A program made the translations under genes and the position numbers. A DNA stretch of 20,008 nt from an uncultured Anaerococcus sp. (GTDB lineage Bacteria > Bacillota > Clostridia > Tissierellales > Peptoniphilaceae). The DNA is taken from assembly GCF_937934665.1 (NCBI RefSeq), contig NZ_CALGYW010000009.1, forward strand, positions 1 through 20,008, written 5' to 3'. Below are positions 1-7,063 of this stretch, in pieces. Below the pieces are notes generated by a model. That model ran no database searches and had not been told where the DNA came from. It worked only from the letters and a program-made list of their open reading frames with translations. Numbering within the stretch: the stretch's first letter is position 1; each line of letters opens with the position of its first letter.

Positions 1-1193
1 TGGAAGATTGGAAACTTCCAATTGCCTAGGGCCTGGAAAATCCCACCAACTCCTACTACCGAAGGAATAGATACTATTAGAGATAAGGATACTATCCTTA
101 TCATAGGCACCCCTATAGATCTCATTTCATCAGTTGCTGCAAAGAGGTCAAAAATTTGTGAGGTAAAGATCCACATCAAGATTGTTGCAAGGCCCACAAT
201 AGCAAAGGACGCCTTCATAGCAAGACTAATCGCTTCCTTTATCCTAACTTTTTTCCTTGCTCCATAGTTATAGGAAACTATGGCAAGGAGGGCATTTGAT
301 ATACCAAACATAGGCATAAAGGCAAAGGACTGGAGCTTATACATGATTCCATAAGCTGCTACAGCTGAAGATCCAAAAGTATAGAGTATCGCATTCATAA
401 AAAATAAGACGAAGGACCCTATACCTGACATTATAATTGATGGTAGACCAATGGAAAAGATTAGGCTTAGGTTTTCTAGATGGAGTCTAAAGCTCTTAAT
501 TTCAAAGCTTACTTCATTATTTTTCTTAGTATGGAAGATTACTCCCACCAAGGCTCCTCCCATTTGTCCGATAACTGTCGCAAGGGCTGCTCCCTTAACG
601 CCCATCATAGGAAAACCAAAGAGTCCAAAGATCATTATAGGGTCAAGGATGATATTAATAATAGCTCCTGTACCCTGGGTTATCATGGTATAAACTGTGT
701 TACCAGTTGATTGGAGGGTTTTTTCAAAAAATATTTGGAAAAATACTCCCCCACAGAATAATAAAACTACAAATAAATAGTCTTTTGTATATTGGATGAT
801 TTCTGGATCTGTTGACTGGCTTCTTGCATAAAAGTCTGAAAAAAATATGCCAAATAAAACAAAGGCCAACATAGATATTGTGGCTAAAACCAGACCGTGA
901 GTTGCAATAGAGGATACTCTCTTTTTATCATCCATACCTAAATACCTGGAAAGAAGAGCTGTTGTACCAATACCTGTTCCTACCGCAAAGGATATCATAA
1001 TATTTTGGACTGGAAAACAAAGAGAAACGGCTGTAAGGGCCTTTTCTGAAAGTCTCGCTACAAATATCGAATCAACTAGGTTATAAACCGATTGGACCAA
1101 GAAGGAAATAATAATCGGTAGGCTCATTTTAAATAAAAGTGATGGGACCGGCTCAATCCCCATCCTATTTTTCTTCGCTAATTTTTCTGTCAT
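1..1193 (-). CDS. MATE-family multidrug/cation efflux transporter (3' end outside window)
   Basis: Reading down from the ATG at 1193 gives an open frame of about 397 codons that runs off the window edge without a stop. Roughly the last 50 residues of a typical 450-residue MATE protein are therefore missing. The start follows a good Shine-Dalgarno (AAAGGAG, 7 bases upstream). The protein is strongly hydrophobic with many membrane segments. It begins MTEKLAKKNRMG, and near residues 183-190 it has the MATE hallmark LDPIMIFG; a second-half repeat (FGSSAVAAYGIMYKL) is also visible. MATE proteins export drugs or metabolites in exchange for Na+ or H+ across the cytoplasmic membrane. The substrate cannot be told from sequence. 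It lies downstream of the terminator that closes the thrS operon, so it is probably transcribed separately. Confidence 0.92.
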   Translation of the reverse strand, partial: MTEKLAKKNRMGIEPVPSLLFKMSLPIIISFLVQSVYNLVDSIFVARLSEKALTAVSLCFPVQNIMISFAVGTGIGTTALLSRYLGMDDKKRVSSIATHGLVLATISMLAFVLFGIFFSDFYARSQSTDPEIIQYTKDYLFVVLLFCGGVFFQIFFEKTLQSTGNTVYTMITQGTGAIINIILDPIMIFGLFGFPMMGVKGAALATVIGQMGGALVGVIFHTKKNNEVSFEIKSFRLHLENLSLIFSIGLPSIIMSGIGSFVLFFMNAILYTFGSSAVAAYGIMYKLQSFAFMPMFGISNALLAIVSYNYGARKKVRIKEAISLAMKASFAIVGLATILMWIFTSQIFDLFAATDEMRSIGVPMIRIVSLSLIVSIPSVVGVGGIFQALGNWKFPIF

Positions 1194-1229
1194 CTAAACT
1201 CCTTTCTTTATATTCATTATTCACAATTT

Positions 1230-1263
1230 AAAGAGATAGAAGCCTTGTGGCGACTATCTCTTT
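1230..1263 (-). terminator. Hairpin terminator after the thrS-ligase operon
   Basis: A perfect 10-base inverted repeat (AAAGAGATAG at 1230-1239 and CTATCTCTTT at 1254-1263) starts 2 bases after the ligase stop codon. The minus-strand hairpin is followed by only a short T/A-rich tail (TTTAAATT), so termination may be partial and some readthrough into the MATE gene is possible. Confidence 0.6.
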
Positions 1264-1265
1264 AT

Positions 1266-2441
1266 TTAATCGTATAGTTCTTTTTCTTGACGTCTTAGGG
1301 CATCTTTTACCTTGATGTTTCTTAAAATTCCATCATCTTCGCTATTTATTATGTGGATTGCAGAATTTTCATTTCTCTTCTTATCATCAAATTCATCCAA
1401 AAGACTTGGATCAACATGGTCTCTTGCCACGTTCTTATTTATAGCTGTAAGCATAAAGGCTCTTTTAGTCCTCTCACTTACAGACTTTCCTAAAATCATA
1501 TCTTCTGTGGCAATTTTTATGAGGTTTACTCCAGCTAAGGTTGAATAATAAAAGGTCCTGCCCTGTCTAATATTCATCTCCAGCGTATAGACCTTACCGC
1601 TTTTGCTATCTTTTTTAAAGTCTAAGTTAAAAAGACCTACATAAGATAAATTATCGACAATTTTTTCTGCAATAGCATACATCTCGGAGTCTTCGTGGTC
1701 AACTTGGACTAGGTGGTTGCCAACCCACATTGGCCTCATATCAGAAAGAAGGTTTCTTGCAAGAACCATTGATATTTTACCATCCTTTGACCTATATCCA
1801 TTCAGGGAATATTCAGTTCCTTGGCCGCCGTGTATAAATTCTTGGCAAATAATATGACCCTCGTATTCGCTATCGTAGATATTTTCTAAAATCTTGATAG
1901 CCTCTTCTTTATTATTTACCTGATAGCCTTTTTTCTTAATTTTTATATCGCTTGCTATAAAATCGTCGTATTCATCAGCCTTTAGGAAGATTTCCCCATC
2001 AAGGTCTAAATCTTTATAGTTTTTCCTATCAGCAACAAAAGATTTTGGATAAGAAACTCCAATTTCTTCTAAGATTTTATAGAATTCTGACTTTCTTAAG
2101 AGCTTTTCTGCTTCTTTTGGTGCTGGATATGGGATATGGTAGGAAAAGTCAAAATGTTTAGCATTTCTTACCAAAAGGTCTACATAATGCTCAGTTGGGG
2201 CGAAGAAGATAAAATCTTCTTCATCCCTTGATTTTACGAGCTTATTTAATGTTTCTACAAAAATTTTATCATCTGTAGAAAAGTTTTTTTCTGTATATAT
2301 GTCACAAATTTTCGACTTATAAAATGGTACTAGGACAGCAGAGCCTGCAACAATTGGCTCTTTATCAAAAGCCTCATGAAAGCTTCTGGCAACCGAATAT
2401 GAGTTGTGGTCTGTGCCTAGGATAATCGCATTGTAGTTCAT
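1266..2441 (-). CDS. ATP-grasp ligase, resembling D-aspartate ligase of peptidoglycan cross-bridges
   Basis: The 391-residue protein starts MNYNAIILGTDHNSYSVARS, which strongly recalls the N-terminus of the D-Asp ligases of Enterococcus and Lactococcus (ILLGSD-N-Y--ARSFHE). An ATP-grasp fold follows: a candidate ATP-binding Lys154 (IFLKADE), the adenine-binding stretch IICQEF (197-202), and the metal-binding motif E288-x-N290-x-R292-Q-G-R295. Characterised relatives join a D-amino acid to the lysine side chain of the peptidoglycan precursor in the cytoplasm. That role here is inferred; it could instead be another carboxylate-amine ligase. The ATG lies 1 base after the thrS stop (TAATATG) and has no recognisable Shine-Dalgarno in the usual 5-10 base window, so translation probably depends on ribosomes finishing thrS. 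Confidence 0.8.
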   Translation of the reverse strand: MNYNAIILGTDHNSYSVARSFHEAFDKEPIVAGSAVLVPFYKSKICDIYTEKNFSTDDKIFVETLNKLVKSRDEEDFIFFAPTEHYVDLLVRNAKHFDFSYHIPYPAPKEAEKLLRKSEFYKILEEIGVSYPKSFVADRKNYKDLDLDGEIFLKADEYDDFIASDIKIKKKGYQVNNKEEAIKILENIYDSEYEGHIICQEFIHGGQGTEYSLNGYRSKDGKISMVLARNLLSDMRPMWVGNHLVQVDHEDSEMYAIAEKIVDNLSYVGLFNLDFKKDSKSGKVYTLEMNIRQGRTFYYSTLAGVNLIKIATEDMILGKSVSERTKRAFMLTAINKNVARDHVDPSLLDEFDDKKRNENSAIHIINSEDDGILRNIKVKDALRRQEKELYD

Positions 2442-2442
2442 A

Positions 2443-4365
2443 TTAATACACAGATTCTCTTGCCTTGCTATCTCTTTCTTCTGAAATTTTTGAGATAAAT
2501 TCTTCTAGGCTAACGTCTTTAGTTTCCTCACCATCTCTATTTCTGATTGTAAGAAGCCCTGATTCAATCTCCTTATCACCAACTACAATCATGTAGTTTG
2601 TTCTCATCATTTGAGCAGATCTAATCTTATAGCCTACCCCTTCGCTTCTTTCGTCTACTTCTACTCTGAAACCTGCTTTTTCAATTTCTCCCGCAATTTC
2701 ATAAGCCTTATCAGCAAACCTATCTGCTACTGGGATTATCTCTACTTGTTTAGGGTTAATCCAAAGTGGGAATCTTCCTGCAAAGTGTTCTGTTAGGACA
2801 CCGATAAATCTCTCGATTGATCCAAGTAGGGCCCTGTGAAGCATAACTGGTCTTTGTTTTTCACCGTTTTCGTCTACATATTCTAGTTCGAAGTTGGCTG
2901 GAAGTTGGAAGTCAAGCTGGATTGTACCACATTGCCACTCTCTCTTAGCTGCATCTAGGAGGTGGAAGTCAATCTTTGGACCATAGAAGGCACCGTCACC
3001 CGGATTTATTTGATAATCAATACCACGTTCTTCTAGAGCTTTCTTTAATTGCTCTTCAGCAAAATCCCAATCCTTAATATCTCCCATGTAGTCATCTGGT
3101 CTTGTAGATAATTCTATAGTGTATTTAAAACCAAATGTAGAGTATAGAAGGTCTGCAAGGTCAATCATCCTATAAACTTCTTCCTTGATTTGGCTTGGAA
3201 GGCAGTAAACGTGGGCATCGTCTTGGGTAAATGTTCTTACTCTAAATAGGCCGTGAAGGGTACCTGATAGTTCGTGTCTGTGCACTTGACCAAATTCTGC
3301 AAGTCTAATTGGTAGGTCCCTGTAGGAGTGCTGACGAGATGCGTAGGTTAAAACTGAACCTGGGCAGTTCATTGGTTTAATAGCATAGTCTTCATCATCT
3401 ATCTTTGTAAAGTACATGTTTTCCTTATAGTGATCCCAGTGGCCTGATCTGTGCCATAGAGCTTCATTTAAGATAAGTGGTGTTTTTATTTCTCCGTATC
3501 CTTTTTCATCTAGAACACCTCTCCACCAATCAAGAAGCTCGTTCATTAAAATCATGCCATTTGGATGGAAGAATGGGAAGCCTGGTCCTTCTTCGTGGAA
3601 GGTAAATAGGTCCATTTCCTTACCTATTTTTCTGTGATCACGTCTAGCGATTTCTTTTTGTAAAACTTCGTATTCTTCAAGGTCTTTTGCCTTAGGGAAG
3701 GATATACCATAGATTCTTTGAAGCATGGCTCTATCAGAGTCTCCTCTCCAGTAAGCACCTGCTATAGCTTTTAGTTTAAAAGCCTTGATTTGTTTAGTTG
3801 ATTCAAGATGTGGTCCCCTGCAAAGGTCTGTAAAGGCATCTCCCATCTTGTATAAAGTGATAAGTTCATCTTCTGGTAGGTCTTCGATTAATTCTACCTT
3901 GTAGTCCTGACCTTCTTCCTTAAACATCTTTAGAGCTTCTTCTCTTGAGATTTCAACTCTTTCTAGCTTAAGATCTTTTTTGGCAATCTCTTTCATTTTC
4001 TTTTCGATTATCTCAAGATCTTCTGGAGTAAATCTGTGTTCAAGGTCCATATCATAGTAGAAACCATCTGCTATGGCAGGTCCTATAGCAAATTTTGTCT
4101 CTGGCCAAAGCTCTTTAATAGCTGCTGCCATAACGTGGCTTGATGTATGCCAGAAAATTTCCTTGCCTTCTTCATCATCAAATTTTACAACTTTAAAGTC
4201 ACTATCTTCATTTATTGGCTCAGCATAGCCCATTATTTTTCCATTTACAACAGCACCTACAGCCGCTCTGTAAAGTCCCTTTGAAATGTCTTTTGTTACA
4301 TCAGAAACTAGAACACCTTCTTCGTATTCTTTTACTGATTCATCTGGTAATTTAATCTTTATCAT
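2443..4365 (-). CDS. thrS: Threonine--tRNA ligase
   Basis: ThrRS of 640 residues, a normal length for the family; it charges tRNA-Thr in the cytoplasm. In order: an N-terminal TGS domain (about 1-60); the editing domain with H73-x3-H77 and C182...H186 (LCRGPHL); the class II catalytic core with zinc ligands C334 (PMNCPGS), H385 (QDDAH) and H510, and motif 2 around RHELSGTLHGLFRVRTFTQD; and the C-terminal anticodon-binding domain. I chose the ATG at 4365 (MIKIKLPDES) because it follows GAAGGAGAAATT. The frame stays open upstream to 4449, but those 28 codons are the T-box antiterminator/terminator sequence. The gene is preceded by a T-box leader and followed, 1 base after its stop, by the ATP-grasp gene. 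Confidence 0.98.
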   Translation of the reverse strand: MIKIKLPDESVKEYEEGVLVSDVTKDISKGLYRAAVGAVVNGKIMGYAEPINEDSDFKVVKFDDEEGKEIFWHTSSHVMAAAIKELWPETKFAIGPAIADGFYYDMDLEHRFTPEDLEIIEKKMKEIAKKDLKLERVEISREEALKMFKEEGQDYKVELIEDLPEDELITLYKMGDAFTDLCRGPHLESTKQIKAFKLKAIAGAYWRGDSDRAMLQRIYGISFPKAKDLEEYEVLQKEIARRDHRKIGKEMDLFTFHEEGPGFPFFHPNGMILMNELLDWWRGVLDEKGYGEIKTPLILNEALWHRSGHWDHYKENMYFTKIDDEDYAIKPMNCPGSVLTYASRQHSYRDLPIRLAEFGQVHRHELSGTLHGLFRVRTFTQDDAHVYCLPSQIKEEVYRMIDLADLLYSTFGFKYTIELSTRPDDYMGDIKDWDFAEEQLKKALEERGIDYQINPGDGAFYGPKIDFHLLDAAKREWQCGTIQLDFQLPANFELEYVDENGEKQRPVMLHRALLGSIERFIGVLTEHFAGRFPLWINPKQVEIIPVADRFADKAYEIAGEIEKAGFRVEVDERSEGVGYKIRSAQMMRTNYMIVVGDKEIESGLLTIRNRDGEETKDVSLEEFISKISEERDSKARESVY

Positions 4366-4390
4366 AATTTCTCCTTCTAAATTCTCGAAT

Positions 4391-4432
4391 AAAAAAACCG
4401 TCCCATATCCACATCTGGATAATAGGACGGTT
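4391..4432 (-). terminator. T-box-controlled intrinsic terminator before thrS
   Basis: AACCGTCC (minus strand, 4432-4425) pairs with GGACGGTT (4403-4396). The inner arms TATCCA/TGGATA extend the hairpin, and a run of seven T follows on the minus strand. The T-box motif lies immediately upstream, as expected for a mutually exclusive antiterminator. Confidence 0.92.
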
Positions 4433-4600
4433 AGATTCCGTGGTTCCACCTAATTTTTTACTCATTAAGGCTGTATCGTAGTCATACGTCTTGCTTATTC
4501 ACAAGAAACTCAGGGTTGGTATTCAGTCAAATCTTCCTAGGGCTTCTCAGCTAATGCCCCTCTCTGTAAGTAAAACATGACCTACTGGTCCCTTCAACGT
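4391..4600 (-). promoter_or_regulatory. T-box leader (tRNA-Thr-sensing) of thrS
   Basis: The minus-strand leader upstream of thrS has the main T-box landmarks in order. A Stem I region carries GAAGGGACCAGTA (from about 4595) and AGAGAGGGG (around 4565). A specifier segment GAATACC holds a candidate Thr codon ACC at 4518-4520. The T-box sequence TAGGTGGAACCACGG is at 4438-4452, and an intrinsic terminator (4391-4432) lies just before the thrS Shine-Dalgarno. In this family uncharged tRNA pairs with the specifier and, through its 3' end, with the T-box bulge, which stabilises an antiterminator and switches the operon on. The specifier matches the downstream gene, which supports the assignment. 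The exact 5' end is uncertain, and I saw no convincing -35/-10 pair. Confidence 0.93.
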
Positions 4601-4730
4601 CTTATATTATGTAAATACTTTACTCATACCGGGAAAATTTGCAAATTATTTTTTATAATGACCTTTAATCTGCGAGATTGCCTTTAATATTACTGCCCTG
4701 ACCTACCCATTATCAGTATTTAACTAAAAC

Positions 4731-4759
4731 TTCAAAATTTCTTCACATTATAGTATAAT
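4731..4759 (+). promoter_or_regulatory. Promoter of galE operon
   Basis: TTCAAA (4731-4736) and TATAAT (4754-4759) are separated by 17 bases, 31 bases ahead of the galE ATG. A second overlapping pair, TTCACA (4742-4747) and TATATA (4765-4770), also has 17-base spacing and could be an alternative. The rest of the gap between the T-box leader and galE (about 4601-4730) shows nothing else clear beyond a short palindrome, AATCTGCGAGATT, at 4667-4679. Confidence 0.65.
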
Positions 4760-4790
4760 TGTAATATATATAATTATGAAAGGTAGATAA

Positions 4791-5816
4791 ATGAAAAACG
4801 TACTAATAACTGGTGGGGCAGGCTATATAGGTAGCCACACCGCCGTAGAGTTAATCAATAAAGATTATAGGGTAGTAATCTACGACAACCTCTCAAACTC
4901 ATCAAAAATAGCTGTTGATAGGGTAGAAGAGATAACTGGCAAAAAAATTAAGTTCTATGAGGCAGATATCCTCGATAAGGAAAAACTCAAAGAAGTTTTG
5001 ATCAAAGAAAAAATCGACTTCCTTATCCACTGTGCGGCCCTTAAGGCTGTTGGGGAATCAGTTAAAAAACCTCTAGAATACTACCACAACAACATCACAG
5101 GGACCCTTACAACTCTTGAAGCCATGAAGGAAGTGGGATGTAAAAACCTAATCTTTTCTTCATCTGCTACTGTTTATGGTAACCCAAAAACAGTTCCTAT
5201 TACAGAAGACTTCCCTAAGGGCGAATGTACCAACCCTTACGGCTGGTCTAAGTCCATGATGGAGCAGATAATGATAGATCTTCAAAAATCTGATCCTGAG
5301 TGGAAAATCGTCCTTCTAAGGTATTTTAATCCAATAGGGGCCCACAAGTCAGGAAAAATTGGCGAGGACCCACAAGGGATTCCAAATAACCTCTTGCCAT
5401 ACATAGCCCAGGTAGCTGTTGGTAAGCTAGATTATTTGAGAGTCTTTGGGGATGACTATGACACAGTAGACGGCACTGGGGTTAGGGATTATATTCACGT
5501 AGTAGACCTTGCCAAGGGCCACGTCCTAGCCATTGACAGGCTTGATAAACTCGATGGAGTATCTATTATTAACCTTGCTACAGGCAAGGGCTATTCAGTC
5601 CTTGAAGTTGTAAAAGCCTTTGAAGAAGCCTCTGGAAGAAAAGTTCCATATGAGATTGTAGGACGTAGAGAAGGCGATATAGCAAAGTGTTTTGCAGATG
5701 CGACTAAGGCCTACGAGCTTTTGGGCTGGAAGGCAGAAAATGGCATAAGACAAATGTGCGAAGATTCATGGAGATGGCAAAAAAATAACCCTAATGGTTA
5801 TGAAGACAAGGAGTAA
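4791..5816 (+). CDS. galE: UDP-glucose 4-epimerase
   Basis: A 341-residue extended short-chain dehydrogenase/reductase, the usual GalE length. It has the NAD-binding motif TGGAGYIG (7-14), the serine motif SSSATVYG (123-130) and the catalytic pair Tyr150/Lys154 (YGWSK). GalE interconverts UDP-glucose and UDP-galactose in the cytoplasm, with tightly bound NAD+; some members also act on UDP-GlcNAc/GalNAc. The start follows AAAGG with 7-base spacing. The stop is 2 bases before the next gene, whose Shine-Dalgarno (AAGGAG) overlaps the galE 3' end, so the two are co-translated. galK and galT are not in the window. Confidence 0.96.
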   Translation: MKNVLITGGAGYIGSHTAVELINKDYRVVIYDNLSNSSKIAVDRVEEITGKKIKFYEADILDKEKLKEVLIKEKIDFLIHCAALKAVGESVKKPLEYYHNNITGTLTTLEAMKEVGCKNLIFSSSATVYGNPKTVPITEDFPKGECTNPYGWSKSMMEQIMIDLQKSDPEWKIVLLRYFNPIGAHKSGKIGEDPQGIPNNLLPYIAQVAVGKLDYLRVFGDDYDTVDGTGVRDYIHVVDLAKGHVLAIDRLDKLDGVSIINLATGKGYSVLEVVKAFEEASGRKVPYEIVGRREGDIAKCFADATKAYELLGWKAENGIRQMCEDSWRWQKNNPNGYEDKE

Positions 5817-5818
5817 GT

Positions 5819-6763
5819 ATGGACACAAGTTTGGTTATCCTTGCCGCTGGCATAGGATCAAGATATGGTGCAGGTATCAAGCAGCTTGCCAAAATGGATG
5901 AAAATGGCTATACCATCATTGACTATTCAATCTTTGATGCTATAGAGGCAGGCTTTACTAAGGTTGTCTTTATAATTAGAAAAGACATAGAAAAAGATTT
6001 TAAGGAAGTAATAGGAAAAAGGATTGAGAAATTTATAGATGTAGAATATGCCTTTCAGGATATGACCCTAGCTGGTGGTTTTACTTCACCAGAAACTAGA
6101 ACTAAGCCTTGGGGAACAGTCCATGCAGTTCTTGCTACAAAGGAGCTTGTAAATGAGCCATTTCTCGTTATAAATGCAGATGATTACTATGGCAAGGGTG
6201 TCTTTAAGGACCTCCATGACTTTTTAATAAAGACAAAAGAAACAAAGGATAATAAGCTCCAAGTAGCCATGGCAGGCTATAAACTTAAAAATACCCTATC
6301 TGACAACGGTACAGTTACTAGGGGAGTTTCTGTGGGAAATGGTGAAAATAAGCTAGTTAATATCATAGAAACCCACGAGATAAAATATAATAAGGAAGAT
6401 AAGAACTTTTCATCAAAAGAAGGTCTAGGTCCAGATCTTTTAAACCTAGAAAGTCTTGTCTCTATGAACCTTTGGGCATCTTTCCCAGGATTTTTTGACC
6501 TAGCAGAAAAACATTTTATATCTTTCTTAGAAAATAATAAAGATAATTTTGAAACTTGCGAATATGTCCTTCCAGAGATGATTGGCGAATGGATAAAGGA
6601 AGATACCGCAGATATTACAATTATCCCAACCAATGAAAAATGGATAGGAATAACCTATCACGAAGACCTAAAACCAGCCCAAGACGCCTTTAAGGCCATG
6701 TTCCAAGATGGAGTTTATCCAAAGGATATTTGGGAAAAAAACAAAGATAAAAATAGAAAATAA
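5819..6763 (+). CDS. Sugar-phosphate nucleotidyltransferase (NTP_transferase family)
   Basis: A 314-residue protein with the nucleotidyltransferase N-terminus VILAAGIGSRYGAGIKQL (6-23): the G-x-G-x-R loop plus Lys21. A W98-G-T-V-H-A-V segment fits base or sugar binding, and the metal-binding NADDYYG is at 119-125. Such enzymes make NDP-sugars from sugar 1-phosphate and NTP. This subtype is common in gut Firmicutes and Bacteroidetes and usually carries only a generic name. Being coupled to galE, it probably makes the UDP-hexose that GalE uses, perhaps in place of a GalT reaction, but this is inference. It is not classical GalU or RmlA by its first motif, which has a tyrosine after the arginine. 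Confidence 0.85.
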   Translation: MDTSLVILAAGIGSRYGAGIKQLAKMDENGYTIIDYSIFDAIEAGFTKVVFIIRKDIEKDFKEVIGKRIEKFIDVEYAFQDMTLAGGFTSPETRTKPWGTVHAVLATKELVNEPFLVINADDYYGKGVFKDLHDFLIKTKETKDNKLQVAMAGYKLKNTLSDNGTVTRGVSVGNGENKLVNIIETHEIKYNKEDKNFSSKEGLGPDLLNLESLVSMNLWASFPGFFDLAEKHFISFLENNKDNFETCEYVLPEMIGEWIKEDTADITIIPTNEKWIGITYHEDLKPAQDAFKAMFQDGVYPKDIWEKNKDKNRK

Positions 6764-6779
6764 AATCAAAATCATTTAA

Positions 6780-6803
6780 AAAACCCGCTTCAAGTCGGGT
6801 TTT
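6780..6803 (+). terminator. Terminator of galE operon
   Basis: AAAACCCG (6780-6787) and CGGGTTTT (6796-6803) form an 8-base-pair stem with an 8-base loop, starting 16 bases after the nucleotidyltransferase stop. The arm ends in four T. Confidence 0.8.
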
Positions 6804-7043
6804 ACAAATTAAATTAACTTAACAGTCATTTCTACAGAGCAGCCAATTTAAACTTTTAGGATTATGGAGAGTAAGATAAATCCTATAAATTAACTTCAAA
6901 TAATTATTGATTGCTCTGTTTTTTCTGCCAAGCTTTAACCTGGCAAAAGGCTTTAGAATATTTTATTAAAAAGCTCTTGGCTTTGTTTAAATGTAAGTAA
7001 GCCTTGAAATGACTGGTTGGAACAGTTTGTCTATGGATCAAAC
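6804..7043. other. Structured gap without a confident gene
   Basis: About 240 bases lie between two convergent operons. ACAGAGCA (6834-6841) and TGCTCTGT (6912-6919) form an 8-base inverted repeat ending in a run of six T on the plus strand; it encloses a smaller hairpin, TAGGATT (6857-6863) / AATCCTA (6879-6885). Further short hairpins are TGCCA/TGGCA (6926-6945) and AAAGC/GCTTT (6970-6984). On the minus strand a 48-codon frame (7050 down to 6904, no Shine-Dalgarno) overlaps a second frame that ends at 6819 (...YLKLIYRIYLTLHNPKSLNW...), which could be a frameshifted gene remnant. I recognise no RNA family and no tRNA. Confidence 0.4.
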
Positions 7044-7063
7044 CCCGCATAAGCGGGATTTTT
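7044..7063. terminator. Terminator 3' of msmK, possibly bidirectional
   Basis: CCCGC (7044-7048) and GCGGG (7053-7057) form a GC-rich stem with a 4-base loop just beyond the msmK stop codon. On the plus strand it is followed by a run of seven T (7059-7065). On the minus strand the tail is only GTTTG. It would stop plus-strand transcripts well and may also end the mal operon. Confidence 0.65.

Noticed and set aside
451..710. Two overlapping plus-strand frames of about 80 codons
   Set aside because: Both are antisense shadows of the MATE transporter, whose minus-strand frame carries the LDPIMIFG motif.
4366..4449. 28-codon N-terminal extension of thrS
   Set aside because: These codons are the T-box motif and terminator hairpin; the start at 4365 has a proper ribosome site and gives the normal ThrRS N-terminus.
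4667..4679. Palindrome AATCTGCGAGATT in the thrS-galE gap
   Set aside because: Short and isolated, with no promoter relationship; likely chance, though a weak operator cannot be excluded.
6277..6633. 118-codon minus-strand frame
   Set aside because: Antisense to the nucleotidyltransferase; no ribosome site and no recognisable protein features.
6804..7043. 6S RNA, SRP RNA, tmRNA or RNase P RNA in the gap
   Set aside because: None of the conserved core sequences of these RNAs was found on either strand.
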